Of a stretch of 64,000 nucleotides of DNA, positions 12,844 through 23,970 are shown one piece after another. The stretch's first letter is position 1. Each line of letters opens with the position of its first letter. The notes under the pieces are model-generated. The model made no database searches, was not told the origin of the DNA, and saw only the letters and a program-made list of their open reading frames with translations. Source of the stretch: Sycon ciliatum (taxonomy: Eukaryota > Porifera > Calcarea > Leucosolenida > Sycettidae); the NCBI RefSeq assembly GCF_964019385.1, contig NC_088647.1:15515794-15579793 (forward strand), in the 5' to 3' direction. The translations under genes and the position numbers were made by a program.

Positions 12844-14347
12844 TCAGTGCTGTTCAGTCTTGAGTGGTCCACTGAGACAGGAAAACAACCTGTTCGGTCC
12901 TTCCATACGAGAAACAGAAATTGAACATGTTCCAGGGTGGAGGTGGCGAGTATCGGCAATGTAATGCACCTTTAGGCCAACATGACCATCATTCCGACAT
13001 GGATTCTCAAACACCTTCGCTCGTGAGAGTGCCTCAGAGTGGTATTCATCAACAGATGGCAATCCTGTAAAACACATGAAAAGACATAGCAGCAACAGAA
13101 AGAAACCTAATGTTATAGAAACGAATTCGAAAAACAAAGTCTACTATTATTCTAATACAGTGAACCAAGGTACAACCACACTCCAGGAGGCAAGCAAAAG
13201 AGCATATAATCCGAAGGTTGTGATGCCTGTATGTATTGTATTTATGTATTTACGGATTCTCCACAGGCTAAATCGAGGGAGTCTTTGTCATGCCACACTG
13301 GATACAACATGCTACCAGAATCACTTTCCCCAGAATTGATGATCTTTTCTTAGGGTGTTATATAAGACACATCTGTAGCCACTTCATCTTGCTCACGAAA
13401 TCATACACCACCACACAAACGGGTCCTTCGGCTATTATACTTTGGGTGGTACATGGTGATGTATGATATTGATAATCTATTGATACCATATTCAAGTCTG
13501 ACTCTCACCGTGAGATCCTGGCAACAGTATTACCTGGTACACGACATATTCAGACACTGACATAAGCATCTTTTTGGAACAACAGGTGTGCCTATCTGCT
13601 AGTGTAATGTGACACACATGCAGAACACATGCAGAATCAGTCATAGCTAATTTTACCCCCTCACTGTTGTATGCGCAGACTCCACTTCGCGGTGTCAAGT
13701 ACTCTTCTTTCGGTGGGCTACTCCACTAAGGCGCTTGTCTAAAAGGACTCACATTCATCCTGCAAACCAACACGACTTGCATAGTTTTCACTGTCGGCCA
13801 AAGTGCGTGCATTGCACACATTGAGATTCACTCCCTCCGTACAGGCCAGTACAGAGCTGCCCACCAATTGAGTCTGTTTTGCGTACTCAGACTTCTGATT
13901 TTCCGTATCTTGCAGTGTTTTGCGTACTGCCGTGTACATTGCATGCATACTTGCACTGTAATGTTTTTTGACACGCACATGCATGTCGGTGGCTGCATTT
14001 GGTAGTGTAAAACATGTGTGACTTGCACTCACGACATTATTATTTTTGTGCTACATGTACATGTTGTTGTGGTACGGCATGCACTCGCTTTGGTACAAGA
14101 CTATTCATCACTCAGCTTACACTTGCAATGCTTCTACACAGCTGATTGATCCTCTCCGATTTTCTATACCATTTGCGCAATTTCTGTAGTGCGCACAAGG
14201 AGTGATTTTCCGTACAAATACAGAAAATATGGAGGGCTGGTACTTGGTAGCACTGCTAGTATGGTAGTACCAGGCTAAGCTGGCTGGAAGATCAAATACT
14301 TCTTTGGTTCTTTCAGTCATTTTCACGACATATGTTTTCTTTATCAT
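12844..14347 (-). CDS. Cluster of candidate exons of an unrecognised gene within the 7.4-kb element
   Basis: Four minus-strand open blocks run inward from the right TIR. 14347-14117 starts with ATG and has a K/R-rich N-terminus. 14032-13753 has frame words such as VRKTLQDTENQKSEY and a GTGAGT donor. 13725-13534 is 64 codons, phase 0 at both ends, acceptor TTAG, donor GTAATA, with several Cys and His. 13069-12844 follows a TTTTACAG acceptor (SVDEYHSEALSRAKVFENPC). The composition is protein-like, but the phases of adjacent blocks do not all match, so the exact exon set is unresolved. I recognise no DDE, SWIM or RNase-H motif. It could be a diverged transposase or captured host exons. Confidence 0.3.
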
Positions 14348-14716
14348 GATCCCCGGGGTGTGACATTCTTATGAATGCAGAAACTCAGTCTTTCTAACCG
14401 AGTCTCACGTGCAATGTGAATTTGTTCTTCTTTTCTTCACAATGCCATGTATCGATTCATCGCTTCTTCCCACCCGAGATCCTATGCAACAGCGATTTAA
14501 AGATTGGCTTTATCAAATAGTTAATTCAGAGAGAGAGGATCAGTTGTGGATGCTGTGACAGCATAGAGTGTAGATTGGTGTAAACATCATTGCCCAGCAG
14601 AACCGTATTCACAGGGATCTGCGTTTAGCATATGGAAGCTATTTTTTTAGAATTTGTACACGTCCAATAAGCCTGAAGAGAAGAACACCTAACTTAGACT
14701 GTCCTAACGTTATCGA

Positions 14717-15442
14717 ACGCACTGCCAAAGTAAAAACAACATTTGAAATGCAAACTCGATTGTGCATGCATGGAGGGCATGGGGAAGAGACTGAGGGGGT
14801 GAAAGTGAAGGAAATTTGTTCCGAAATCAAGAGAATCCGAGGAACCCTTGCTGCATTCTTCAGTTCGATAACGTCAGTGGGTGAATCTCAGATGTGTTGT
14901 GTGCCCAGACATACAAGTACAGCACTAACCTGAGCATGAGAGCTGCTTGTCATCATCGTGGTCAGGAAAACGAAAGGACGAACGAGGAAGATTGCTGACC
15001 ATGCATGACGAACAACTGCATATCTAGCCGACAGACGGCTTGCCAGAATCAGTCTGGTGTATCTTCAGGAATCTTCTTTCCTAATCGCATTCAGCAGTCA
15101 GCTTCGAGGTCAAGAACGCGATGATGTTTTCAGAAGGAATAATTTGCAAAAATTTTAAATTTTGGAGAAGAAGCTTCCTTTCTAAAAAAAAAGCGTTCCT
15201 TGCTTTCACGCAAGGAGGTGCCTTGCCGGACATGTCGTCGACAGCACAGTGTCGGCAGATCCACGTTTGTAGGCTGCAGACCCGGCAGACGTTTTGATCG
15301 TCCCGGCCTGGTGGTGAGATTTTGGACCCGGGAGTACTAAAAAGCTGCTCGCATCCCAGGGTGCTCAGTTTCGCTCTACCCGCGCGAGTAGGGGTCCAGG
15401 TAACGGGCTCTCTTTCGCGGCCTGCGGAGCATAATTATACCT
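14717..15442. repeat. Right long TIR of the 7.4-kb element
   Basis: Inverted copy of 8004-8731. It includes the plus-strand frame 14748-14933 (core EIKRIRGTLAAFFSS), which points outward like its mirror copy in the left TIR. The near-identical translation may just reflect recent TIR identity rather than selection for coding. Confidence 0.85.
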
Positions 15443-15451
15443 CGTCTGAAG

Positions 15452-16143
15452 GAACCTACTTAGACTAAATCGATGCCGTAGAATCTGATTCTGACTGCCG
15501 CTTGAGCGTGGAACCAAGGCAAACACCTCAAAAGCGACTTTGAAATCTACAAGAATCTATCGAGATGCGTAATATCGGCACGAATTCGCCGTGTGAGGCA
15601 CCAAACGAAAGCTTGAAACCTACTCTTGAACGGTGCGCCAATAAAAATGGCGATAAACTCACTCTCCCTACCTAAAATCGACGCCGAAGACCCCGCGCTG
15701 AGCTGTGCCATGCCTGGCATTCAAAAAGCATGCATGCGTGTCAAGGTACTTTTGCCCCCGCAGATCACGTGACTGAAATCCCTACTCTTGATGTCATGCA
15801 AGAGCAGCCCATGGCCCAGCAGCTGCGCCGATCAGTGATCACTGATCAGCTGCATGCGCGCATGAATCGCGCGGCATATGATCAGCTTCATGAATAATGA
15901 ATGCACTCTCCGAAAAAAAATTGATTGTTTTTGGAAGAGAAATGAAACAAACCAAAAAATAATAAGTAATAGTTTTGATGGAACTATTTGAAGTCGAAGT
16001 CAAACACTCAGGCTTTTATTTTTTTCTAATTCTAGCTTTGACAAAGAGAAACATTGCAGTATCGTGCATATTCATTCACCTAGGCCAACCTAGGGTTTGC
16101 TTGGTTGTTCGAGTTCAGTGGTAACTAGCATTCTTCAACTGTT
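15452..16143. other. Non-coding spacer with an 18-bp perfect palindrome
   Basis: No coding signal. It holds GATCAGTGATCACTGATC (15830-15847, perfect palindrome) and the right copy of the outer inverted repeat (about 15915-15965). It ends just before the ATG at 16144, so the last part may be a promoter or 5' UTR of that ORF, although I see no convincing TATA box. Confidence 0.5.
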
Positions 16144-16875
16144 ATGGACAAAGCAGCTCTAAAAAGACTGAGGGTTGAGGCGGAACGTCTTCACAAGTGG
16201 ACATTGACACAGCTGGAGAATCAAGACACCTCAGTTGCGCCGAGAAAGTATATCGAGGAGAGTGACTTTGAAGACAATGCCGATGATGGTCAATTTCCAA
16301 TGCGAGATGCAGATGTGGACCGTCATGTACATAGAATTATTGCACTGAGTAGCGTGTATCCACTTGGCAAAAGTCGTGAAGGAGTGCTGAACGTTGATGG
16401 CATTGCTGATCAGAGCTATGCTAAAGATCTGGGCAGTGCCCAGGATGCCCCTGTGGCAGAGCAACTCCCTAAGCCGTATCCACAGCTAGGGTCAGCTATG
16501 GTTCCCGGTGCTTTTCTGCAGCAAGATCAACAACAGCAGCAGCAGCAGCGATATGAACACGTACTGCATGTGGATGGCGATGGTAATGCCACGTACGGCG
16601 AGCTGGACACAAGCTTGTTCTCACCAATTCCTTCCCGCTCAGCCCAGGGTATCACATCATTGACTATGACATCAGGTCAAACGAGTGCAGCGCCCGACAC
16701 ATTGACGACTGGGAAGACAAGTCAGCGACCAAAGACTTCGTCTCGATCATCGAGCGCTATCGCCGCACCATCGATGGTTGGGCCTGGGCCTGCTACCAAG
16801 GGGTTCCCGGTGACCTCCACGCCGGCCGTTACTAAACAATCTCGCAAACGCAAGCATGCCAGCACCGTTAATTGA
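16144..16875 (+). CDS. Orphan 243-residue poly-Q, Ser/Thr-rich, probably nuclear protein
   Basis: A continuous 243-codon ORF from ATG with varied codon use and balanced composition, unlike the simple-repeat ORFs nearby. The N-terminus is a basic amphipathic stretch (KRLRVEAERLHKWTLTQLE), followed by an acidic patch near residue 40 (EESDFEDNADD). A poly-Q run built of mixed CAA/CAG lies near residues 127-135, then a long Ser/Thr/Pro-rich low-complexity region. The C-terminus is strongly basic (KQSRKRKH), a plausible nuclear localisation signal. No known domain is recognised. It may be a complete single-exon gene or a long exon. Confidence 0.5.
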   Translation: MDKAALKRLRVEAERLHKWTLTQLENQDTSVAPRKYIEESDFEDNADDGQFPMRDADVDRHVHRIIALSSVYPLGKSREGVLNVDGIADQSYAKDLGSAQDAPVAEQLPKPYPQLGSAMVPGAFLQQDQQQQQQQRYEHVLHVDGDGNATYGELDTSLFSPIPSRSAQGITSLTMTSGQTSAAPDTLTTGKTSQRPKTSSRSSSAIAAPSMVGPGPATKGFPVTSTPAVTKQSRKRKHASTVN

Positions 16876-17039
16876 CATATATGTGTGTGCCGAGTCGGTG
16901 TACTATTGTTGCAGGTTGTGCTGACAGTGGCAGCTCCCCTTTGGGGACAGGTAACACTTCAGTTGGGATACAGCGCTCTAGCCACCCTCGTTACTTACAA
17001 CTGTGCAGTGTGCTGTGCGCTGTTGCACTTGACTCATTC

Positions 17040-17470
17040 GCTCAACTCGATGCAGAGCAGCGTAATGTGGACAGTAGGTTAAGATAGCTGCCCGTAGTCA
17101 CTCCCTGGGGTCACTCCAATGATGTCATGACTCGATTCAGAGCAGCGTGCTGGGGTCACTCCAATGATGTCATGACTGGTGCAGACTGCAGAGCAGCGTA
17201 ATGTGGACAGTAGGTTAAGATAGCTACCAGCAGTGCCTGTAGCTGTGGTCACTCTAATGATGTCATGACTCGATTCAGAGCAGCGTGATGTGCATGGTAA
17301 CTTCAGATAGCTACCCGTAGTCCCTGGGGTCACTCCAATGATGTCATGGCTTGATGCATGAGCAGCGCAATGTGGACAGCTACCAGCAGTCCCTGTGGTC
17401 ACGCCAAGGATGTCGTGACTCGTTGATGCCAAGCAGTGTGACGTGCACGGTAACTAGTAGTCTCTGGGGT
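17040..17470. repeat. Degenerate minisatellite with CRE-like core TGATGTCATGAC
   Basis: Five to six diverged units carry GGGGTCACTCCAATGATGTC followed by ATGACT, alternating with CAGAGCAGCGT and AGATAGCTACC. Spacing varies from about 45 to 95 bases. The palindromic core resembles a CRE/ATF half-site pair. The long minus-strand ORF across it (repeated SSHDIIGVTPG) is a by-product of the repeat. Confidence 0.75.
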
Positions 17471-18560
17471 CATTTCAACGATGCCATGTGCTATCTCAAG
17501 TAGCATGTGGTATACAAGTCAGGAACCAACCTGTAGTTAACCTTCTGTCAGTGACCTGCCAGCTATTGCATCTTCCAGTAAGCAGTTGGTCGGATGCCAA
17601 GCTTGTACTGCTACTGTCAAGGCAGCGTCACTGGTGCGACGTCAGTGCTGCTACTGCTCCCGACCTGTACTTGACTCTTGAGGCACCTGTGACAGCTGGG
17701 TTAGTAGGCTATGCGGCCGTGGTTCAGTATGCGTGTACTTGGATGCGATCGCGCTGCTCCTGCGGAATAGCGCGGGTGAGTACCGTAAGTGCGGGAGTTT
17801 CTTTACCTCGGCAAGTAAGCAGATAGCAGGAGAGCACCCTCCAACCCCAATGCCCACGTCCGGTATAAAGAAGGGGTGTATAGGCAAGAGAAGAGGGAGG
17901 GAGGGAAATGCGAAGAGAAAGAAACAAAGAGGTGCGGATCGCCAGATTCATAGGTTCGCGGTGGTCAAGCATGCCTCTCTGAAATATTCTCAACCTTGCT
18001 TTATTACACATGCTCATGGACTTGATAAAGTAGCAGTCAGGACTCAGGTGACCGGAATTTCCGCTGTTTCTCCGCTACTACTCATACCTTACCCATTCCA
18101 AGCACAATGCTAGCCGAAAGGGATGAGTGCCTCTGTGCGTGTGCGTGCGTGTGTGTGTGTGTTTGCGTCTGCAGTTGTAGAATCCTTCTGAAGCTGTCCA
18201 TGTTCTCTTTCTCCCTATCGGTGAACAGCAATAATTATGACGTTTGCAGCAAGTGATGATGCTCTTTGATAGGTAAGCTGGTTTGCTGTCCGTGCTTCTT
18301 TTGTTCATTTTGTATTCACTGCGTTTACAAGCCATTTATGGCCACTCGTTCATTGTCTGGGGGTTTTAAGCCCTTAGATTTCTGGGCATGTTTACTCATA
18401 GAATCCCCATGCCCGTTATCATTGTGAATTTACGCTTTGCGCTATCTGTCTGTACGAAGTGATGTACAAGAGTGTCTGGATGTTCGTTGTTGTCTCTTCG
18501 TTTTGGTTTGTATGGGGCCCTTCAGTGGCTGTGAAAGCTAGGGCAAGTCACAAGCCTTTG
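17471..18560. other. No recognisable gene
   Basis: Open frames on both strands lack conserved motifs and paired splice sites. There is a short TG tract at 18138-18164. Confidence 0.4.
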
Positions 18561-18632
18561 TCACTACCAGGGAGTAGAAATTTTACTACTCTCTGGTCAC
18601 TACCAGGGAGTAGGTATTTTACTACTCTCTGG
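18561..18632. repeat. Two tandem 36-bp units, each a hairpin
   Basis: Each unit contains ACCAGGGAGTAG and its near-complement CTACTCTCTGGT around an AT-rich loop. A related hairpin lies at about 9438-9475. Confidence 0.75.
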
Positions 18633-19329
18633 TCACTACACTGTATGTAAAGGTTTGAAGCTGCACTGCAACACGAGACATGACAGCGCCGTGTTTTTCA
18701 TAATGGTGCTATTCGTAGTTCTGGGGCTAAAGCTGCGACGTCGTTGTCAAAGCCAGTGTTGTTGCCATGAGCCAGTAATACAGGGCATCACACGGTTATC
18801 ACACTATTGAAATCACATCACTGATCATTGTCATCAGTGGCTGGAACTACATGTATAGTAGACACTTTGTTTTCTGTGATAAAATGTTCTGATTCTTCAT
18901 TTGAAGCAGTTGTGAGCTTGGCGCTTTTGAGCTTTGTCAAAAATGCCCATGTACGTATGGTGCTGGACAGTGCTATCCGCCCACTCGATCCAGAGCTTAC
19001 TGTGCAGCAAGTAATAGTTGCATGGTGGACGTGTGAACTGTGGGTTGCACAGCTGCAGGGCGTCGATGAGTGCTTGACTCAGGGTGCGCAGCGTCGCGCG
19101 TAGTGTGTCCATCGTTGTATGTCACTTGGCAAGTTGCCAGTACATGTACTGTACATTTGGCCACAGTGCAGCGTGACACCTTGGCTTCTGTATGTTTTTG
19201 TTAGCACCACTTTTGCATAGTGGGGAACAACTGTACTACCATAGGCCTATGGCTGTACATGTACTTATGCGCACACATAGTCATAGGTGCTAGTTGGACT
19301 ACTGACTTGTATAGGCCTCTTTAGCACTA

Positions 19330-19404
19330 CTCACACGCACACATAACACACACACACACGCGCGCGCGCGCGCGCGTGCACACACACACACACACACACA
19401 CACC
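19330..19404. repeat. (CA)n with CG core
   Basis: CACACACA, then a run of CG dinucleotides, then (CA)n again: a perfect alternating purine-pyrimidine tract. Confidence 0.9.
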
Positions 19405-19925
19405 GCCCCATCCATCACCTAACATGATCAGGTGTGAATGCGATGGCTTCACTTCAGGCAGGGAGCTATTGTGATAATTTTGCTCTCTGTAATGCATGAC
19501 AGTTATTGCTTTGAAGCACCTTTGTTAGCACTGGAAAACACATTGGCGGGCATGTGTGCTACTTCACCCTGGATTCCAAGTGAGATGTTGCAAGGTTGTA
19601 CGTCCGTGAGAAATCTCTCATGCACCAGTCCCGCACCAAGCTGTCATGGTATGCTGCCCCGTGCCCGGCAGTTTCTCATTTCTCTCCTGACAGAGCTTGG
19701 GCCATGAGTGCAGAGACTAACCGCTCTTGTTTTGACTTGGCTGTTTCAGCAGACGTTTGGTGTGCCTATGCCGCACTCTATGATCCGCCTGCTACGAGGG
19801 CATGTACACAGAATGCTGACGGAGTTGCAGAGACTGGATGGGCGGATGAATGGTGTGATCAGCATGTGTGGTTGTTGACAAGGTGAGTGTGGCGTCCTCA
19901 TCACCCGGCCAACTCCAGTCTTCTG

Positions 19926-20184
<259 letters not shown>

Positions 20185-20187
<3 letters not shown>

Positions 20188-20771
20188 CGAACATGCATGA
20201 GAGCCGTGTAGAGGTTATGCGAATAGGAGCATCCCATAGGCTTTGTGTGGAGTGGAATCCAGTGCTAATCAATAATGAGTGCTTTTATCAATCCAGTTTG
20301 TATTGCCATTTGCCATTCTATGCAAATCATCTGAAAAATGATGATGTGATTGCATGACTTCTACACTGTGCTGCTCAGCTATGACGCAGGGGATCTACTC
20401 TACAGAGTGGTTAGGCCTCACTGCGACGAAGTAAGGCATCTACAGACTTGCTAGGTCTCGCCTTACTGGACACACAACTACTTGCTCTTGAATTGCTGTA
20501 GCCTCCTTATATGGCCCGTCTCCCAACTCAGCGTGCTCTCCATTGAGCATAGTATATGCATAGGAGACTGAAGCAAGGCTTTTTGCAAGAGTGGTCACCG
20601 CTCCTGCAAACACCCTTGCTTAAACGCTAGATACTCAATGCTGTCTCTAATTAAAGCTCCCCTGTCTGCATCTTCTCGTTTGGTGCCATCGATCCAGTCA
20701 TTATGGCCGTGTCGCTGTCTCCCGTACATCCAGTGTCAGAGCTGTTCGTAGCCTGTCTATACTTGTATGTA
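20185..20771. other. No recognisable gene
   Basis: Unique-looking sequence with a loose direct repeat (TCTACAGA-TTG-TAGG near 20398 and 20438). The ORF that starts at 20703 runs into the MITE at 20772 and is not credible as a gene. Confidence 0.4.
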
Positions 20772-21839
20772 CAGTCCGTTTCGAAAAGATTTACAATCCT
20801 GGCGATCGCCCTGGGGAGTTTGCCGTCTTACCGTATGAGCGCTCGAGCGCTGCCTGGAAAAACTCACTGTGAACTCGAAGAAATATTCCGCGCGAAAGCA
20901 CGAAAAATGACAACTCACTCATGTCGATACTCTGGTTCACAACAAACGAGTTCTTCTTCGTATCGATATGGAGTCAGAGAGGACATGTCGAAAGTGTGGT
21001 ACATTGTAAATGTTGACGAGCGGCATGGGTCACCAAATCGTTTCTTTGAAATCGTTTCTTTGAGCTGCGATGCAATTATTCACTCTCACCATGTGACGAA
21101 AACGACATCGACATAGACTCATTCCCAACGCCATGACTTGGCAAAGCTATCCGTGTTACTTCGACGACTTTTTGAGAAAAGCAGACGCCTAGCCTGTGAA
21201 AGCTGATAGAAGACGGCATTGACTGCTAAATTCAAATAAATTCGCGATCTTGAAATACTAAAATAATACTCAAAAAGAAATCAATCGATGTGCAACACAT
21301 ACATGTACCCCTACATGTAGCTACAGCGCGATGACTTCCGTATTCACTCACACCGTTTCAGTGTTGTGGGTATGTTCACATGGCGTGAGCCAGTCAAGTG
21401 CCAGTCAGTTCGGCAGGAAGCCCGAGCTCCAACAAGTCGTTTGGTGCAGCCACCTTCAAGGCTTTGTCTTGTACCAGCTTGATCACCAAACCAATGAAAA
21501 AAAAAGTTTGACTTGAAGATAGGTTGGGATTTGAACTCACAACTTCATGGTCAGCAGACAGCACTCATAACCACAAGGCCAAAAAGGAGAAGATAAATCG
21601 TGGGTTTTGATAAAAAAATCGATACTGGCTTCCAGGGCAAATTGTAAACCATGGGAAAAGGCCCAAAACCTGGCCGAAATTCTGACTCCTTAACCGCTTG
21701 TCCAATTGTTCCGAAACCTTCACAGAACAATTTGCCGTGCCCTGACAAGCCCTTTTATGTACTTTGTTGTCCAAATTTCCCTTATCTTCATACTTTTTAA
21801 GACCAAAACCTGATTGTAAATCTTTTTTGAAACGGACTG
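20772..21839. mobile_element. 1.07-kb TA-flanked DNA transposon, non-autonomous
   Basis: Inverted ends CAGTCCGTTTCGAAAAGAT and ATCTTTTTTGAAACGGACTG are flanked by TA at 20770-20771 and 21840-21841. It shares its TIR start (CAGTCCRTTC) and the AAAACCTGGCCGAAAT segment with the MITE at 113-508, so this is one family with a longer member. A tRNA-like module lies inside on the minus strand. I recognise no transposase. Confidence 0.75.
21522..21600 (-). ncRNA. tRNA-like Pol III promoter module (SINE-like) inside the MITE
   Basis: On the minus strand, TGGTTATGAGTG (A-box-like) is followed by GAGTTCAAATCC (near-perfect B box, consensus GGTTCRANNCC), with about 20 intervening bases. It looks like a degraded tRNA or tRNA-derived SINE head captured by the transposon family rather than a functional tRNA. 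Confidence 0.4.
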
Positions 21840-22051
21840 TAGATCCACCATGTGAAGTTCATCCACCGTCCGTAGAGACAACTGCTCGTTCTTCTGTCTG
21901 TATATGTAGATCTATGACTATGACCCGCGTTTGTGTATATGTGCTGCAAGATATGCGCTGGGAGCCAAGTAAAAACTACAGTCGGCTGCAAATGAAATCT
22001 GGCCTTTCAATTAGTTGCGACTTCCTGGGCTGCTTTATAGCCCATGCCAAA

Positions 22052-22297
22052 TACTGTAAAACAGGGAATTTTCGTTGCTGTAATAATTTCGGTATTTCCC
22101 AAAATCAACGGTTCGGTAGCACGAAAATTTCGGAAAACCAGTTTTCCAGATCCGAACATGCACTTTGCACACTGCGTGGCATGGCGTGGTTGAATTTTAG
22201 GTCGCGTTTTATTCTAGGCAACAATTACCTGTACCGAAGTTCCCGATTATGGCGATACTAAAATAAATCTCTACCAATATGTTCCGGCTTTACAGTA
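22052..22297. mobile_element. 246-bp MITE with TACTGTAAA ends
   Basis: Left TACTGTAAAACAGGGAA and right TTCCGGCTTTACAGTA are inverted with some divergence. The interior is AT-rich with TTTCGG words and no coding capacity. Confidence 0.5.
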
Positions 22298-23345
22298 CCA
22301 GTTTGTGTTGGTGTGTGTGTGTTCTCTTGCTATTGCAGGGTCAGCATCATTGTCTGGTTTTGGTCGATTCAGACATGGTGGTGACAATGTCATCATCGTC
22401 CACCTCCAACAGCACAGCAGTGCCAGTTCTCCTTGTCCTCCTCTAGCTTTGAGTTCCAGGCACCAAGTCGGGGCGAGCTGATGACGCCATGACCAACCTG
22501 CTCGAAAACGGTATCATGCACTTGCAGTGTATTTTAAACTGAAAGGAAAATGTCTGAAACAGCTTGTCGAGTGGCACTGACGGTAATGATGAAGGTGAAC
22601 TCACGATGCCGCCACCAGGGCCAGGAAATGTGAAGTAAGTTGAGCGCGGCACCTGGGCACCGGCCTGGTCGTCTTGGCCACAACCAAGCTGTGCCTCAAA
22701 GCTTCCTCGCAACGGCCACAACCAAGCTGTGTGGGTAGCTTCCTCGCAACGGCCAGCTGGTTCAGCAACCCATTGTTGTCACAAGTTGGCAACGTCGTAT
22801 GTAGATGGCAACAAACTGGTGGATCACGTTACTTCACCACCACTGAGGACGAAATATATAATGCACTGATGGCTGCCATTCAGGCGAGCGATGAATGCTC
22901 CTGGTGGCCAAACAGCCTCGTCTGGCTCAGGTCCTCTGAGCTGTCCGAAGATTACCCACCGGCAGTATACGAGTGTGATGTGCATGCATGCATAATTATT
23001 ATTTTAAAATCATGATCTGCCTTCCTGCTATCTGCAAACATCTTTAATTCGTTTGGCTATGGGGATTGGGGGATCCTTCCCGCCGACGTACATATTTCAA
23101 TGCAGTTGTTTTGTGTGCGTACAGTCAGTCTACTCACAGTCTACTCACAGTCTACTCACACACTTCACACATCCGGACGGCATTACTAGTGTATGGATTA
23201 ATTAAGTCACGCATTTTTGTCTCCAAGATCGGAGGGCGTGATCGTGACTAAAACCATGTGTAGACTGTATTTTCACCACCCCAGTCAAGCATGATTGCTT
23301 GGTAAACAGCAGCCATGGACCAACTCACAATTCACATGCTTACTG
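22298..23345. other. No resolved gene
   Basis: Contains a partial tandem repeat (CGCAACGGCCACAACCAAGC at about 22672 and 22707) and protein-like frames on both strands around 22830-22970 (plus: DEIYNALMAAIQASDEC). Nothing lets me choose a strand or frame. Confidence 0.3.
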
Positions 23346-23463
23346 GTGAAAGCAGTAGTGACGGAACGGTGAAAACCGGAGATAAATGATTTAATGTCAT
23401 ACAAAAAAAACATATCATTTATCTCCGGTTTTCACCGTTCCGTCACTATTTGACTGCTTTCAC
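23346..23463. repeat. Long hairpin, arms of about 45 bp
   Basis: GTGAAAGCAGTAGTGACGG through AAATGAT is repeated in inverse at 23414-23463 with a few extra bases, around a loop of about 24 bases. A (TC)n tract follows at 23470-23501. Confidence 0.85.
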
Positions 23464-23468
23464 CCCAT

Positions 23469-23504
<36 letters not shown>

Positions 23505-23824
23505 GAACTGCAAAAACAGTGGTGACAGTAGTGATCAAGGTCTCCAAATGCTCGGGCTTCCCAAACCAAGTGTGCGAAAAATGTGCCAGTGCGAAAAAGA
23601 AGAAGAAAAGTGCCAGTGCATGAAAATTGAACGAACAAAAACAGAAAGCCAGGAAATAAATTAATGTGCTTGAAAGCAGGTAAACTCAAGTTCTCAAGCT
23701 ACTTTCGACAACCATCACTGTACTTTGAAGTAGAAGTAGTAGTCTTGAAAAAAGAGAGGGGGGGGGGGGGGGATACGATCTGCTCTATTCGAAAGTGCAC
23801 ATAACATTACACATACATGTAGTT

Positions 23825-23950
23825 GAAATAGCTGGCCGGGTTTGACAGCTTTGCTGGTGATGATGATAAATAGCTGGCCGGGTTTGACAGCTTTGCTGGT
23901 GATGATGATAAATAGCTGGTCGGGTTTGACAGCTTTGCTGGTGATGATGG
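23825..23950. repeat. Three tandem 42-bp units
   Basis: The unit begins AAATAGCTGGCCGGGTTTGA and repeats every 42 bases, a multiple of three. On the minus strand it encodes a 14-residue repeat (SSSPAKLSNPASYL) directly downstream of the exon at 23971-24563, so it might be coding. Confidence 0.8.
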
Positions 23951-23970
23951 TGGCACGGTATTGAGCTTAC

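Larger units (their letters stand above)
8004..15442. mobile_element. 7.4-kb transposon with ~730-bp TIRs and 9-bp TSD (Mutator-like?)
   Basis: The two ends are long inverted copies starting AGGTATA and differ at only a handful of sites over about 700 bases. The element is flanked by perfect direct CGTCTGAAG at 7995-8003 and 15443-15451. Long TIRs with a 9-bp target duplication fit Mutator-like elements. If the first G is counted in the TIR, the duplication would be 7 bp, so P or hAT types (8 bp) are less likely but not excluded. I recognise no DDE transposase. The interior holds two small MITEs, candidate exons on both strands and a poly-G tract. High TIR similarity implies recent movement or gene conversion. 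Confidence 0.8.

Noticed and set aside
19438-19886. Possible exons in three overlapping plus frames ending at ACAAG|GTGAGT
   Set aside because: The donor is good, but frames conflict and none matches a known domain, so no exon can be chosen.
20703-21116. 137-codon ORF
   Set aside because: It begins outside and runs into the TIR of the 20772-21839 MITE, so it is a chance frame.
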